The notes beneath the pieces were generated by a model. The model made no database searches. It was not told the DNA's origin and was given only the letters and a program-made list of their open reading frames with translations. The translations under genes were made by a program, and so were the position numbers. 64,000 nt of DNA from Streptomyces griseoluteus (GTDB taxonomy: Bacteria > Actinomycetota > Actinomycetes > Streptomycetales > Streptomycetaceae), in the NCBI GenBank assembly GCA_000717735.1, contig JOBE01000022.1, positions 1-64,000 on the forward strand, in the 5' to 3' direction. Below, piece after piece: positions 9,144-17,888 of the stretch (positions are counted from its first letter, which is position 1; each line of letters starts with the position of its first letter).

Positions 9144-10115
9144 ATGACCCAGTTCGACATGCCCCTCGACCAACTCCGCACGTATCGCAGCGCGTCCGTG
9201 GAGCCGGAGGACTTCGACGCCTTCTGGGCGAAGACCCTCGGCGAGGCGCGGACGCACGAGTTGGACGCCCGCTTCGAGTCCGTCCCGACGGGGCTCTCGA
9301 CGGTCGACGCGTTCGACGTGACCTTCGCCGGCTTCGACGGACAGCCCGTGAAGGGCTGGTTCCTGCTGCCCGCCGGTACGTCCGAGCCGCTGCCCGTGGT
9401 GGTGGAGTTCCTCGGGTACGGCGGCGGGCGCGGGCTTCCGCACACCCACCTGCTCTGGGCCTCGGCCGGCTTCGCCCACTTCGTGATGGACACGCGTGGG
9501 CAGGGCAGCGGCTGGGCAACCGGTGACACGCCGGATCCCGTGGGCAGCGCGCCGTCGTTCCCCGGCTTCATGACGCGCGGCGTGGAGGATCCGTACACCT
9601 ACTACTACCGGCGGCTCTTCACCGACGCGGTGCGTGCCGTGGAGGCCGCCCGCTCGCACCCGCTGGTGGACGCGAGCCGCACCGCGGTGGCCGGGGTCAG
9701 CCAGGGCGGCGGGATCACGCTGGCCGTGGCGGGGCTGGTACGGAACCTGGTGGCGGTGGTGCCGGACGTGCCGTTCCTGTGCGACTTCCCGCGGGCGACG
9801 ACGGTCACGGACCGCACCCCGTACCGCGAGATCGGCAACTACCTGAAGACGCACCGCGGCCGGGTGCGGCAGGTCCAGGAGACGCTGGCCTACTTCGACG
9901 GGGTCCACTTCGCGGCCCGCGCCACGGCCCCGGCCCTGTTCTCGACGGCCCTCGAGGACCAGACGTGTCCGCCGTCGACGGTGTTCGCGGCCTTCAACGC
10001 GTACGCCGAGGACGACAAGGCCATCGAGGTCTACGACTTCAACGACCACGAGGGGGGCGGCGCCTTCCAGCAGGCGGCCCAGCTCCGCTGGCTGCCGGGG
10101 AGGCTGCGCGGCTGA
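9144..10115 (+). CDS. AXE1-family acetyl xylan esterase / cephalosporin-C deacetylase
   Basis: 323 residues, close to the roughly 320 normal for cytoplasmic carbohydrate esterase family 7 enzymes, which remove acetyl groups from xylo-oligosaccharides and other small esters. It has no signal peptide. The alpha/beta-hydrolase fold has a GVSQGG nucleophile elbow (Ser near 186), an EDQTCPP segment holding the likely catalytic Asp, a late FNDHEGGG holding the likely His, and the family's DTRGQG motif near 116-121. An in-frame GTG six bases upstream is an alternative start; neither has a strong ribosome site. The gene stands alone between the STAS-like gene and opcA. Role in plant-polymer use fits the rest of the window but is inferred. 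Confidence 0.88.
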   Translation: MTQFDMPLDQLRTYRSASVEPEDFDAFWAKTLGEARTHELDARFESVPTGLSTVDAFDVTFAGFDGQPVKGWFLLPAGTSEPLPVVVEFLGYGGGRGLPHTHLLWASAGFAHFVMDTRGQGSGWATGDTPDPVGSAPSFPGFMTRGVEDPYTYYYRRLFTDAVRAVEAARSHPLVDASRTAVAGVSQGGGITLAVAGLVRNLVAVVPDVPFLCDFPRATTVTDRTPYREIGNYLKTHRGRVRQVQETLAYFDGVHFAARATAPALFSTALEDQTCPPSTVFAAFNAYAEDDKAIEVYDFNDHEGGGAFQQAAQLRWLPGRLRG

Positions 10116-10147
10116 TCCGGCCTCCGGGGCCTGCCGCTCGACGGGCC

Positions 10148-10178
10148 CCGGGGCCTGATCCGCACGACGGGGCCCCGG
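10148..10178. terminator. Possible weak terminator between convergent genes
   Basis: An 8-bp inverted repeat CCGGGGCC/GGCCCCGG with a 15-base loop lies between the ends of the esterase gene and opcA. The arms are short and such GC-only pairing is frequent in this genome. Confidence 0.35.
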
Positions 10179-10192
10179 ACCGGTCGCGGAGG

Positions 10193-11104
10193 TCAGGCGC
10201 GGCCGCGCAGGGCGGCCGCGTAGGCGTCGTCGGGGTCGAGGCGGCGCAGTTCCTCCGCGATCAGCTCGGCGGTGCTGCGCACCTTGAGGGCGAGGACCCG
10301 GCCGGGCTGGCCGGGGATCTCCAGCCTGGCGACCGGTCCCTCGGGCCGGTCGATGCGGATCTCGCCGTCCGCCGTGCCCATGCGGACGGCCGTGACGACG
10401 GGGCCGTCGGTGACGATCCGGTCGACGGGGACACCGAGCCGGACCTCGATCCATCGGGCGAGGAGTTCGGCGCTGGGGTTCTCCGCCTCGCTCTCGACGG
10501 CGGCCGAGGTCACGGCCAGCGGGGCCTGGTCGAGCGCGGCGGCCAGCATCGAGCGCCAGGGGGTGAGCCTGGTCCAGGCGAGGTCCGTGTCACCAGGGGC
10601 GTAGGAGGCGGCCCGGGTCTCCAGGGCCGCGAGGGGGTCCTCGACCGCGTACATGTCGGTGATGCGGCGCTGCGCCAGCGAGCCCAGCGGGTCCTTGGAG
10701 GGCACCTCAGGGGCGTCCACGGGCCACCAGACGACGACGGGGGCGTCGGGCAGCAGCAGCGGCAGGACCACGGAGTCGGCGCGGGCGCCGAGTTCGCCGT
10801 GGAGCCGGAGCAGGACCGTCTCGCCCGAGCCCGCGTCGGTGCCGAGCCTGACCTCGGCGTCGAGCCGGGTCTCGTGGCGCTCGCGGGGTGAGCGGGCGTG
10901 GCGCTTGATGACCACGAGGGTGCGGGAGGGGTGTTCCCGCGAGGCGTCGTTGGCAGCCCTCACCGAGTCGTAGGCGTTCTCCTCGTCCGTGACGACGACG
11001 AGAGTGAGAACGGCGCCGACGGCGGGTGTGCCGACGGCCCTGCGGCCCTTCAGGATCGCTTTGTTGATCTTGCTGGAGTCGGTGTCCGTCAGATCGATCT
11101 TCAT
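10193..11104 (-). CDS. opcA: OpcA, glucose-6-phosphate dehydrogenase assembly protein (orphan copy)
   Basis: 303 residues, full length for OpcA, the actinobacterial protein needed for activity of glucose-6-phosphate dehydrogenase (Zwf) in the oxidative pentose phosphate pathway. Diagnostic features are the MKIDLTDTDSSKINKAI N-terminus, VVWWPVDAPEVPSKDPLG and RRITDMY near the middle, and a C-terminal domain with LALKVRSTAELIAEELRRLDPD. OpcA normally lies immediately after zwf in a tal-zwf-opcA-pgl cluster. Here neither zwf nor tal is adjacent: the neighbours are an esterase and a DoxX protein. Streptomyces can carry two copies of this cluster, so this is probably a detached paralogue. The ribosome site is weak (GGGAC, about 12 bases away). 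Confidence 0.92.
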   Translation of the reverse strand: MKIDLTDTDSSKINKAILKGRRAVGTPAVGAVLTLVVVTDEENAYDSVRAANDASREHPSRTLVVIKRHARSPRERHETRLDAEVRLGTDAGSGETVLLRLHGELGARADSVVLPLLLPDAPVVVWWPVDAPEVPSKDPLGSLAQRRITDMYAVEDPLAALETRAASYAPGDTDLAWTRLTPWRSMLAAALDQAPLAVTSAAVESEAENPSAELLARWIEVRLGVPVDRIVTDGPVVTAVRMGTADGEIRIDRPEGPVARLEIPGQPGRVLALKVRSTAELIAEELRRLDPDDAYAAALRGRA

Positions 11105-11161
11105 GCGCGGCGGCCGTCCCTTCCTCTGCGGCGAGCCTAACCCTCCCCGGTGGTCGACGCG

Positions 11162-11704
11162 TTACGCGGGCTCCGGCTCCGGCGCCGCGTCCGCGGCGGC
11201 GGCCTGCTCCTCCGCGCGGCGGCCGACCACGGCCGCCGCGGCGAGCGCGGTGCCGACGAACGCGGTCGCCACCACCCAGGGGCGGTCGACGACATGTCCG
11301 GTGGCGTGGTCGAGGGAGTAGCGTCCGGCGCCCGCGACACCGATCGCGGCGGCGACGAAGCCGAGGAACGCCGGGTACTCGTAGCCGCCGCCCTGGGCGA
11401 AGAAGCCGGCCGGCGCGTGGACGGCGACGGCGCCCGCCATGGCCCCCGCGGCCGCGGCGCCGGCGGCGGGGGTGGCGAGGCCGAGGGCCAGCAGGACTCC
11501 GCCGCCCGCCTCGCCGAGACCGGCCGCGACGGCGCTCTCCCGGCCGGGCCGGAAGCCCATGGCCTCCATGGCCTTGGTGGTGCCCTCGATGCCACCGCCG
11601 CCGAACCAGCCGAAGAGCTTCTGGGTGCCGTGGGCGGCGAGCACGGCGCCGGTGCCGACCCGCAGCACGAGGAGCCCGAGATCGCGTCGGTTGAGGTGAC
11701 CCAT
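11162..11704 (-). CDS. DoxX-family membrane protein
   Basis: 180 residues from an ATG with a perfectly spaced GGAG. Four hydrophobic helices (about 8-28, 52-72, 76-100, 112-130) and the family's HGTQKLFGWFGG motif near residue 23 identify DoxX, a small integral membrane family linked to redox or thiol stress in actinobacteria. The alanine- and glutamate-rich C-terminal tail follows a fifth hydrophobic segment. It lies 57 bp downstream of nothing on its own strand except the divergent spacer, and opcA follows it by 57 bp, so co-transcription with opcA is possible. Confidence 0.85.
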   Translation of the reverse strand: MGHLNRRDLGLLVLRVGTGAVLAAHGTQKLFGWFGGGGIEGTTKAMEAMGFRPGRESAVAAGLGEAGGGVLLALGLATPAAGAAAAGAMAGAVAVHAPAGFFAQGGGYEYPAFLGFVAAAIGVAGAGRYSLDHATGHVVDRPWVVATAFVGTALAAAAVVGRRAEEQAAAADAAPEPEPA

Positions 11705-11928
11705 GTGTTTCTCCAGTGCAGAGGGTGGACGAGCGGGACGGACGGGTGGACACGTACGCCGTCCACTGTCGTCGCCCTGCCCCGGACGCGCCCCTCGGAC
11801 CACCCGGCGGATGCGCCGTCCGAGTCACCTTTTGCGGTGTTTGTCCACCGTTGCTTTAGTGGGAGGGCCGTCGCCGCCGAGGGCTGCACGAGCCGCGCCC
11901 CCGAGCGGCCCGAGGGAAGTGGGTACGC

Positions 11929-12241
11929 ATGACCGCTGCCGAGTCCGCCGCGACCGCAGCACTGCGGGAGAAGGTCCGGGCGCTGATGCCCCGGGCGAAG
12001 GATCGCGGCGGCGCTCCGCGAGGCGTACGGGAAGGACATGGTCCGGTCGGGGCAGGGCGGTTCGATCCCGCTGTGCAACGTGCTCGCCGAGCGGTTCCCG
12101 GACGCGGAGATCGCCCTGATCGGTGTCGAGGAGCCCGGCTGTCTCATCCACGCGCCCAACGAGAGCGTCGACCCCTCCGAGATCGAGCGCATGGCGCTCG
12201 CCGAGGCGCTCTTCCTCAGCCGCTTCGCGAACCCGAGCTGA
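11929..12241 (+). pseudogene. Internally deleted M20-family dipeptidase relic
   Basis: The first 25 residues (through ALREKVRALMPRAK) match the start of an M20 dipeptidase. At about position 12000 the reading breaks, and another frame carries the C-terminal end of the same family: AYGKDMVRSGQGGSIPLCNV, then LIGVEEPGCLIHAPNESVDP and a normal ending at 12241. About 350 residues, including the catalytic zinc site, are missing between them. A GAGGGAA ribosome site is still present before the ATG. The conserved ends suggest a recent deletion. The frame change at the junction means no sensible fusion protein is made. Confidence 0.8.
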
Positions 12242-12297
12242 CCTCTCAGTCCCCTCCCCCTCCCCTCTCTCCCGGAACGAAAGGACATCGACCGTCC

Positions 12298-12900
12298 ATG
12301 GCTCAGACTCATGACCGCCCGCGCCAGCAGGACATACCGCCCGGCCCGCTGGGCGGGCTCGCGGGCGCCGCCTGGCAGGCGCTGCTCGTCGCAGGATTCG
12401 CGTCGCTGGTGCTCGGTGTGCTCGTCCTCGTCTGGCCGGGCGCCTCGCTGGTCGTGGCCGGTGTGCTCTTCGGCCTCTACCTGCTGTTCAGCGGTGTGAT
12501 GCAGCTGATCGCCGCCTTCGGTACGCACGCGAGCTCCGCGCTGCGGGTGATGGCCTTCATCAGCGGTGCCTTCTCGATCCTGCTCGGTCTGCTCTGCTTC
12601 CGGGGCGCGATGCAGTCGGTCCTGCTGCTGGCCCTCTGGATCGGGTTCGGCTGGCTCTTCCGCGGCATCACCCAGACCGTCGCGGCGGCCTCCGACCCCG
12701 CGATGCCGGCGCGCGGCTGGCAGGTCTTCCTCGGCATCGTCAACGCCCTCGCCGGCGTGGTGCTCATCGTGTCCCCGCTGGAATCCGCCGCGGTCCTCGC
12801 CCTCCTCGGCGGGATCTGGCTCGTGGCCGTCGGCGCGGTCGAGATCGTCACGGCCTTCCAGGTGCGTTCGCGCGCGAAGGACCTGCCACCAGGGGCCTGA
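12298..12900 (+). CDS. HdeD/DUF308-family membrane protein
   Basis: 200 residues with six hydrophobic helices (about 25-48, 50-72, 82-100, 104-122, 138-158, 160-178), a short polar head and a basic tail (VRSRAKDLPPG). The pattern and repeated LxGLYLLFSG / LGGIWLVAVG motifs are those of the HdeD-like DUF308 family, linked to acid resistance in enterobacteria but of unknown role in actinobacteria. It begins 56 bp after the M20 relic and ends in a strong hairpin. Confidence 0.82.
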   Translation: MAQTHDRPRQQDIPPGPLGGLAGAAWQALLVAGFASLVLGVLVLVWPGASLVVAGVLFGLYLLFSGVMQLIAAFGTHASSALRVMAFISGAFSILLGLLCFRGAMQSVLLLALWIGFGWLFRGITQTVAAASDPAMPARGWQVFLGIVNALAGVVLIVSPLESAAVLALLGGIWLVAVGAVEIVTAFQVRSRAKDLPPGA

Positions 12901-12914
12901 CGGAGCCGCTCCGC

Positions 12915-12955
12915 GCGCCCGCCGCCCGCCCGATTCCCGGGCGGGCGGCGGGCGC
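12915..12955. terminator. Strong hairpin terminator after DUF308 gene
   Basis: Perfect 18-bp arms made only of G and C with a five-base ATTCC loop, 15 bp after the DUF308 stop, followed by a short TGTTG stretch. Confidence 0.85.
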
Positions 12956-13034
12956 TGTTGACGCGTGCGCTACATTTTGCCGGTCCTTGACCACCGATCC
13001 CCCGTGATCGTGACCTTTGCGGAGCCCGCACACC

Positions 13035-13457
13035 ATGAGCGACATCGTCAACGGCCTCGGCCGGGCCGGCGCCTACGGGGCCCTGGGCGTGGTCCTGCTG
13101 ATCCTCGGCATCGTGCTCGTGGACCTGCTGACCCCCGGGAAGCTCGGGCGCCAGATCTGGGAGGACCGCAACCGCAACGCCGCGACCCTGCTGAGCTCGG
13201 CCCTCCTCGGCATCGGCGGCATCGTCTTCACCTCGATCTGGACGACGTACGACAACTTCGGCAAGGGCCTCGTGTCCACGGCCGCCTTCGGGCTCCTCGG
13301 CCTGGTGATGATGGCCGTGGCGTTCCTGGTCGTGGACCTGGTCACGCCGGGGAAGCTGGGCGCCACCCTGGTCGACCCCGAGCCGCACCCGGCGGTCTGG
13401 GTGACCGCCTCCTGCAACCTGGCGGTCTCGGCGATCGTCTCCGCCTCGATCGCCTGA
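13035..13457 (+). CDS. DUF350-family small membrane protein
   Basis: 140 residues with four helices in two similar halves. Each half contains a VVLLILGIVLVDLLTPGKLG-like segment (residues near 20-40 and 88-108), an internal duplication typical of DUF350. The start is the ATG ten bases after GGAG; an upstream in-frame start lacks a ribosome site. Function is unknown; DUF350 genes are found with stress and peptidoglycan-related genes in other bacteria. It stands alone, with the WGR-partner gene converging on its end. Confidence 0.82.
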   Translation: MSDIVNGLGRAGAYGALGVVLLILGIVLVDLLTPGKLGRQIWEDRNRNAATLLSSALLGIGGIVFTSIWTTYDNFGKGLVSTAAFGLLGLVMMAVAFLVVDLVTPGKLGATLVDPEPHPAVWVTASCNLAVSAIVSASIA

Positions 13458-13508
13458 CCGCGACCGGCCCGCGTACGGGCTCCGCCTGACGGCCGGAAGC
13501 TCCGGGGG

Positions 13509-13982
13509 TCAGTCCCCCACGGGTTCCACTTCGAGGAAGCGGCGCCCCCGCGGTCCCCGGTAGAGCAGCGCCTCCCAGCCGAGGCGCGCCAGGGCCGGTA
13601 CGCACGCGCCGAGGACCGCCGCCTCCTCCTGGGCGGCGCCCGAGCCGGGCGGGCCCAGCCACTCGACCACGGCGGCTCCCGGCCGGTCCCCCGCTCTGAC
13701 CCGGTACCCGGTGCCGGTCCGCGCCCCCGACCCGTCCACGGACGAGGGCGTGAACCCACCGGCCTCCAGGGCGAGGGCCACCGCACGGACCGGCTGCCGC
13801 CGCTCCCAGTCGGCGGGCGCGGCTCTCGGGTCGCCGCCCTGGCCCCGTGTCAGCCGCCTGATCTGGAGCAGCCCGTCGAGGGCGGCCCTGATCTCCCGGG
13901 ACCGCTGCTCGGCCTCGGCGGGCGGCACCGGCGGGCCGTCGCCGGTCGCCGCCTCGAAGCCACCCGCCGGGGCGCCGCTCAC
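13509..13982 (-). CDS. Hypothetical protein coupled to WGR-domain gene
   Basis: 157 residues. The GTG start overlaps the stop of the upstream WGR gene by four bases, so translation is coupled. No signal peptide or membrane helix. Segments such as RSREIRAALDGLLQIRRLTRGQGGD (helical) and GYRVRAGDRPGAAVVEWLGPPGS (strands) suggest a small alpha-beta domain, but I do not recognise a family. The context suggests it works with the WGR/beta-propeller protein. Confidence 0.7.
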   Translation of the reverse strand: MSGAPAGGFEAATGDGPPVPPAEAEQRSREIRAALDGLLQIRRLTRGQGGDPRAAPADWERRQPVRAVALALEAGGFTPSSVDGSGARTGTGYRVRAGDRPGAAVVEWLGPPGSGAAQEEAAVLGACVPALARLGWEALLYRGPRGRRFLEVEPVGD

Positions 13983-15412
13983 AGCAGGCGCCGGATGTCG
14001 CCGCGGACCCGGTAGAAGCCGCCCGCCGCGGCGTGCAGGGCATCGACCACGTACCGCGCGCCGGGCTCTCGGATCGCCCGCGGGAACTGCACGTTCCACG
14101 CGGAGTCGTAGCCCTGGGAGACGACTCGCACCCGGGTCCTGCCCGACTCGTTCACACACTCCACGACGATCGAACCGGCCGGAGCGGCGTCGACCGTGGT
14201 CACGGCGGTCACGGTCGTCGCCGGCTCGTAGACCGGCAGGGCCGCGGCGAGCTTGATGTCCCGGGCGACCGGCACGGTGCCCCCCTGTGCCGCCTGGATC
14301 GCCGCCTCGCTCGCGTCCACGCACACCAGGGAACCGTCCGTGGTCACCAGGTAGAGGCGCTCGTCGCGGTACTGCATGGAGAGCGCCGAGCCCCCGCCCG
14401 TGCCGAGCTTCCACAGCCGGGTGCCGTCCTCCGCGAAGCAGTAGACGGAGGAGGACGAGTCGGCGGCGAAGACGAACCGGCCGCCGGGCGAGGTGGCACA
14501 GGAGTACACCGGGCTGTCGCAGGCGTACACCGCCTCGACGCGTCCGTCCTTCTTCGCCAGCCGCTGGACCTTCTTCCGTGCCGTGCCCGCGTAGACCGCG
14601 GTGTCCTCCTGCCAGCCGAAGAGGACCCCGCCCTCGGTGGCCGTGTGCCACAGCTCGCCGCCGCCGTCCGGCGCGTGGGCCGCGACGCCCGACGTGTCCC
14701 CGTAGTAGACGGCGTCGCCGTCGGCGCGGACCATCCAGGCGTGCTCGCCCTGGCCGCCGCGCGCCCACTGGTGCTCGTCCTCGTGGTCGATGACGGTGAG
14801 CCGGCCCGAACGGTCGGCGACGTGCAGGACGCCCTCGTGGATGTCGAGCCAGAAGATGTCGACGTCGGTGGCGATGTCGTACGCGGCGAAGGGCAGCTTG
14901 GACGACAGGTCGTACACCTTGCCGTCGTCACAGCCCGCGTAGATCCAGAAGTCGTCGGCGACCAGGCACTTGACGCCGTCCGGCAGGCTGAACCGGGCCT
15001 GCACCTCGCCGGAGCGGTCGAGAGTGAACACGTCCCCCGCCTGGTTCCCGACCCAGCAGCGCTCCTCGTCGACGTGGACGCCGAAGGCGGCGGAGCCGGT
15101 CCTGAAGCGCCAGAGCACGGGGGCGACGGCGCGCGCGGTGGACGGCGCGGAGGTGACCTCACGGCGCGTCACGGACCTGGCCGCCCGCTGGCCGCGCACG
15201 GCCGGCGCGTATCCCTTGCGGACCTTCTCGCCCAGCTTCTTCGCCGCGGCGGCCTGCGCCTTCGCCTGCGTCGGGAACGTGGAGCGCTGCGTCTGGCCCG
15301 CCGTGCCGATCCGGCCGTAACGGACCGACACCGCGAGTTCCTCCACGGTCACTTCGTAGAACTTGTGGGCACCGCCGCCGTCCTGCGACAGCTCCAGATA
15401 GGTCGTCGTCAT
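13979..15412 (-). CDS. WGR-domain plus beta-propeller protein
   Basis: About 477 residues. The N-terminus is a WGR domain (about 1-75: FYEVTVEELAVSVRYGRIGTAG is the diagnostic stretch, followed by a lysine- and alanine-rich helix). WGR domains bind nucleic acid in PARPs and occur alone in bacteria. A linker (about 76-105) leads to a seven-bladed propeller (about 105-380, blade motifs such as GVHVDEERCWVGNQAGDV) and a C-terminal beta-rich tail. The ATG lacks a clear ribosome site; a TTG ten codons upstream is an alternative. It forms a two-gene operon with the following small gene. The function is unknown; DNA-end or damage sensing would be a guess from the WGR domain. Confidence 0.82.
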   Translation of the reverse strand: MTTTYLELSQDGGGAHKFYEVTVEELAVSVRYGRIGTAGQTQRSTFPTQAKAQAAAAKKLGEKVRKGYAPAVRGQRAARSVTRREVTSAPSTARAVAPVLWRFRTGSAAFGVHVDEERCWVGNQAGDVFTLDRSGEVQARFSLPDGVKCLVADDFWIYAGCDDGKVYDLSSKLPFAAYDIATDVDIFWLDIHEGVLHVADRSGRLTVIDHEDEHQWARGGQGEHAWMVRADGDAVYYGDTSGVAAHAPDGGGELWHTATEGGVLFGWQEDTAVYAGTARKKVQRLAKKDGRVEAVYACDSPVYSCATSPGGRFVFAADSSSSVYCFAEDGTRLWKLGTGGGSALSMQYRDERLYLVTTDGSLVCVDASEAAIQAAQGGTVPVARDIKLAAALPVYEPATTVTAVTTVDAAPAGSIVVECVNESGRTRVRVVSQGYDSAWNVQFPRAIREPGARYVVDALHAAAGGFYRVRGDIRRLL

Positions 15413-15525
15413 GGGGAAGACGTTAGGGGCACCCACTGACAACGGCCTTCCGCGAAGTCCTGGCCAAGGGACTGAGTCCCGGACAGCCGGGACTCACGTC
15501 GGCCGCGCGGCGAACCGACCGCCTG

Positions 15526-16251
15526 TCAGGCGTCGACCGGGTCCGGTGTCGCCGAACGGTTCTCCCCCGCCGCCGCACGGTTCTCCTTGATCGTGATCCG
15601 GCCCTTGCGGATCGTGGCGAGGCGGGGCGCCCGGCGGGCGATCGCACTGTCGTGGGTGACCATGACGAAGGTCAGCCCGTGCTCCTTCCAGAGCCCTTCG
15701 AGCAGCTCGACGATCTCGTCGCGCATCGACTCGTCGAGGTTTCCGGTGGGTTCGTCGGCGAGGAGCACCTTCGGGCGCTTCACCAGCGCGCGGGCGATGG
15801 CGACCCGCTGCTGCTGGCCTCCGGAGAGTTCGGACGGCAGATGGCCGAGGCGTTCGCCGAGCCCGACCGATTCGAGCGCCTCCGCGGCCCTGCTGCGGCG
15901 CTCGGCGGGCCGGCCGCCGAGCGGCACGAGCGCGGTCTCCACGTTCTCCTGCGCGGTGAGCGTGGGGATGAGGTTGAAGCTCTGGAAGACGAAGCCGATG
16001 TTCTGGCCGCGCACGGCGGTCAGTCTGCGCTCGGAGAGCGCGGCCAGGTCGATGCCGTCGAGCAGGACCTGCCCGGACGTGGGGCGGTCGAGGCCGCCGA
16101 GCATCTGGAGGAGGGTCGACTTGCCGCCGCCCGTGGGGCCCTGGATGACCAGCCGGTCCCCCTGCTCGAGGGTGAGGTCGACCCCGGCGAGCGCGTCGAC
16201 CCGCTGCTGCCCCCGCCGGTACTGCTTGGTGACGCCGATGAGTTCGTACAT
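15526..16251 (-). CDS. MacB/LolD-type ABC transporter ATP-binding protein
   Basis: 241 residues. Walker A GPTGGGKST near 38-46, Q-loop FVFQSFNL near 87-94, signature LSGGQQQ near 142-148, Walker B LLADEP and the D-loop, and the switch histidine in MVTHD are all present. The second Walker A glycine context (GGGKS instead of GSGKS) is common in actinobacteria. A GGAG site precedes the ATG. It is 37 bp downstream of the FtsX-like permease gene, forming a transporter of the MacB type, normally involved in efflux or envelope processes in the inner membrane. Confidence 0.92.
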   Translation of the reverse strand: MYELIGVTKQYRRGQQRVDALAGVDLTLEQGDRLVIQGPTGGGKSTLLQMLGGLDRPTSGQVLLDGIDLAALSERRLTAVRGQNIGFVFQSFNLIPTLTAQENVETALVPLGGRPAERRSRAAEALESVGLGERLGHLPSELSGGQQQRVAIARALVKRPKVLLADEPTGNLDESMRDEIVELLEGLWKEHGLTFVMVTHDSAIARRAPRLATIRKGRITIKENRAAAGENRSATPDPVDA

Positions 16252-16288
16252 GCTGCGACTCCTGTGGAACGTGGGTGGGTTCGGGCGG

Positions 16289-17773
16289 CTACTCGACGCG
16301 GCGCAGGGCGTCGGCGGGACGCAGACGCGAGGCGCGCCACGCGCCGAAGGCGCCGGCGACGAGGCCGCCGCCGAGGGCGAGGAGGACGGCGAGACCCACG
16401 GTGGTGACGCTGACCGGGGCGGAGAGGGCGATGTCGACGGTCTTCCCGGCGGCCGTGCCCGCGGGGCCTCCGCCGAAGATCATGCCGCCACGTCCGCCGC
16501 CGCCGAACGCCCCGCCGAACGCCCCGCCGGTCGCACCGAGTTCGGCCGTGAGGGTCGGGCTGACGGCGGTCACCGCGTACGCTCCGGCCAGGCCGACCGC
16601 GATGCCGAGGGCGCCGCCGATGACGCCGTTGACGAGGGCCTCGCCGACCACCTGGCGGGTGACCCGGCCGCTCGTCCAGCCGAGCGCCTTGAGCGTGCCG
16701 AACTCTCGGACCCGGCGGGTGACGGCGGAGGAGGTGAGGAGTCCGGCGACGAGGACGGCGGCGAGCAGCACGGCGTACGAGAGCCACTTGCCGACGTTCG
16801 AGGCGAGGTCGGACGCGGTGTCGAGGGAGCCGGAGACCGTCTGGGCGAGGTCGGCGGACGTGGTGACGGTGGTGCCGGTGACGTTCTTCTGAATGGCGGT
16901 CTTGACCGCGTCGATGCGCGTCGAGTCGGTCGCCTTCACGTAGATCGTGGTGATCTCGGCCGCGGAGGCGGAGAGCGTCTGCGCCTGCTTCAGCGGCAGG
17001 TACACCTGGGCGGCGGCCTGTCCGCGGTCGGCGGTCGCGATGCCGATGACCTCGAACTTCACGCCCTTGACGGTCAGTTCGTCGCCGAGTGCCAGTCCCT
17101 GCTTCTGGGCGTAGGCGCTGTCGACGACGGCGACCTTCGCGTCGGTCTCGGTCGTCTTGAACGTACGGCCCTGGGAGACCGTGGAGGTGGTGAGGGGGCC
17201 GAGGTCGGGCGCGGTGACGTCGGTGCCGTAGAGCGTGAAGGAGTCGACGTCGAAGGCCGCGCCGCCGCCGGTGACGGTGTCGCCGGGGCCTGAGCCGCCT
17301 CCGGTGCCGCCGTTCCCGGTGCCCGGCTGGGCCGGCTGGGGCTGGCCGCGCTGAATCTTGCCCCGCGCGAACTCACCGTTGATCTTCAGGTTGACGAGGC
17401 TGAGGCCGCCCACCGCCCGCTCGACGCCGGGCTGTCGGCCGACCGTGGCGACGGTGGAGTCGGCGAGGGTCTGGAAGCCCTGGACCATCAGCCGGTCGCT
17501 GCTCTGCTCCTCGCCCTCCTCCTTGCCCTTGAACTCGAACCGGGGCCGCTGCGGCGCCGCGCCGTCCTCGGGCCGCTCCTGGGCCTTGGTCACCGTCAGG
17601 TCCGTGCCGAGCCCGTAGAGGGACTCGAGGACCTTGCCCTGGGCCTGGTTCATGCCGGAGGAGACGGAGTTGACGACGATGACCAGCGCGATCCCGAGCG
17701 CGAGCCCGGAGGCGACGACGAGCGCCGCCCTTCTGCGGCGGCGCAGTTCGCGCCGGAGGTAGGTGAAGAACAT
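16289..17773 (-). CDS. FtsX/MacB-type ABC permease
   Basis: About 494 residues. One N-terminal helix (about 19-40) is followed by a large extracytoplasmic MacB-PCD domain (about 45-320), with a proline/glycine-rich insert near 140-170. Three C-terminal helices (about 325-350, 380-405, 450-475) carry the FtsX motif (REFGTLKALGWTSGRVTRQV, coupling helix). The start is the first ATG with the FFTYLRRELRRRRR n-region; there is no good ribosome site, so translation may be leaderless. Pairs with the ATPase gene 37 bp downstream. Substrate unknown. Confidence 0.88.
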   Translation of the reverse strand: MFFTYLRRELRRRRRAALVVASGLALGIALVIVVNSVSSGMNQAQGKVLESLYGLGTDLTVTKAQERPEDGAAPQRPRFEFKGKEEGEEQSSDRLMVQGFQTLADSTVATVGRQPGVERAVGGLSLVNLKINGEFARGKIQRGQPQPAQPGTGNGGTGGGSGPGDTVTGGGAAFDVDSFTLYGTDVTAPDLGPLTTSTVSQGRTFKTTETDAKVAVVDSAYAQKQGLALGDELTVKGVKFEVIGIATADRGQAAAQVYLPLKQAQTLSASAAEITTIYVKATDSTRIDAVKTAIQKNVTGTTVTTSADLAQTVSGSLDTASDLASNVGKWLSYAVLLAAVLVAGLLTSSAVTRRVREFGTLKALGWTSGRVTRQVVGEALVNGVIGGALGIAVGLAGAYAVTAVSPTLTAELGATGGAFGGAFGGGGRGGMIFGGGPAGTAAGKTVDIALSAPVSVTTVGLAVLLALGGGLVAGAFGAWRASRLRPADALRRVE

Positions 17774-17821
17774 GGGCGTGAAGCTAGGGGCCGTGCGTGA
17801 TGACGGGATAAGGCCCACGTG

Positions 17822-17886
17822 AGAGCGGGATGAGAGCGGCGGGACTCCTGGCCGACGCCGTCGGCAGAGCGGGATGAGAGCGGCGG
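17822..17886. repeat. 21-bp direct repeat in spacer
   Basis: Two exact 21-base copies (17822-17842 and 17866-17886, beginning AGAGCGGGATGAGAG) lie in the spacer between the divergent permease and MBL-fold genes. Confidence 0.75.
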
Positions 17887-17888
17887 CC

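Noticed and set aside
8625..10454. 609-codon minus-strand frame joining the STAS-like protein with the esterase region
   Set aside because: Only the last ~93 codons look real and have a ribosome site; the rest mirrors the AXE1 gene.
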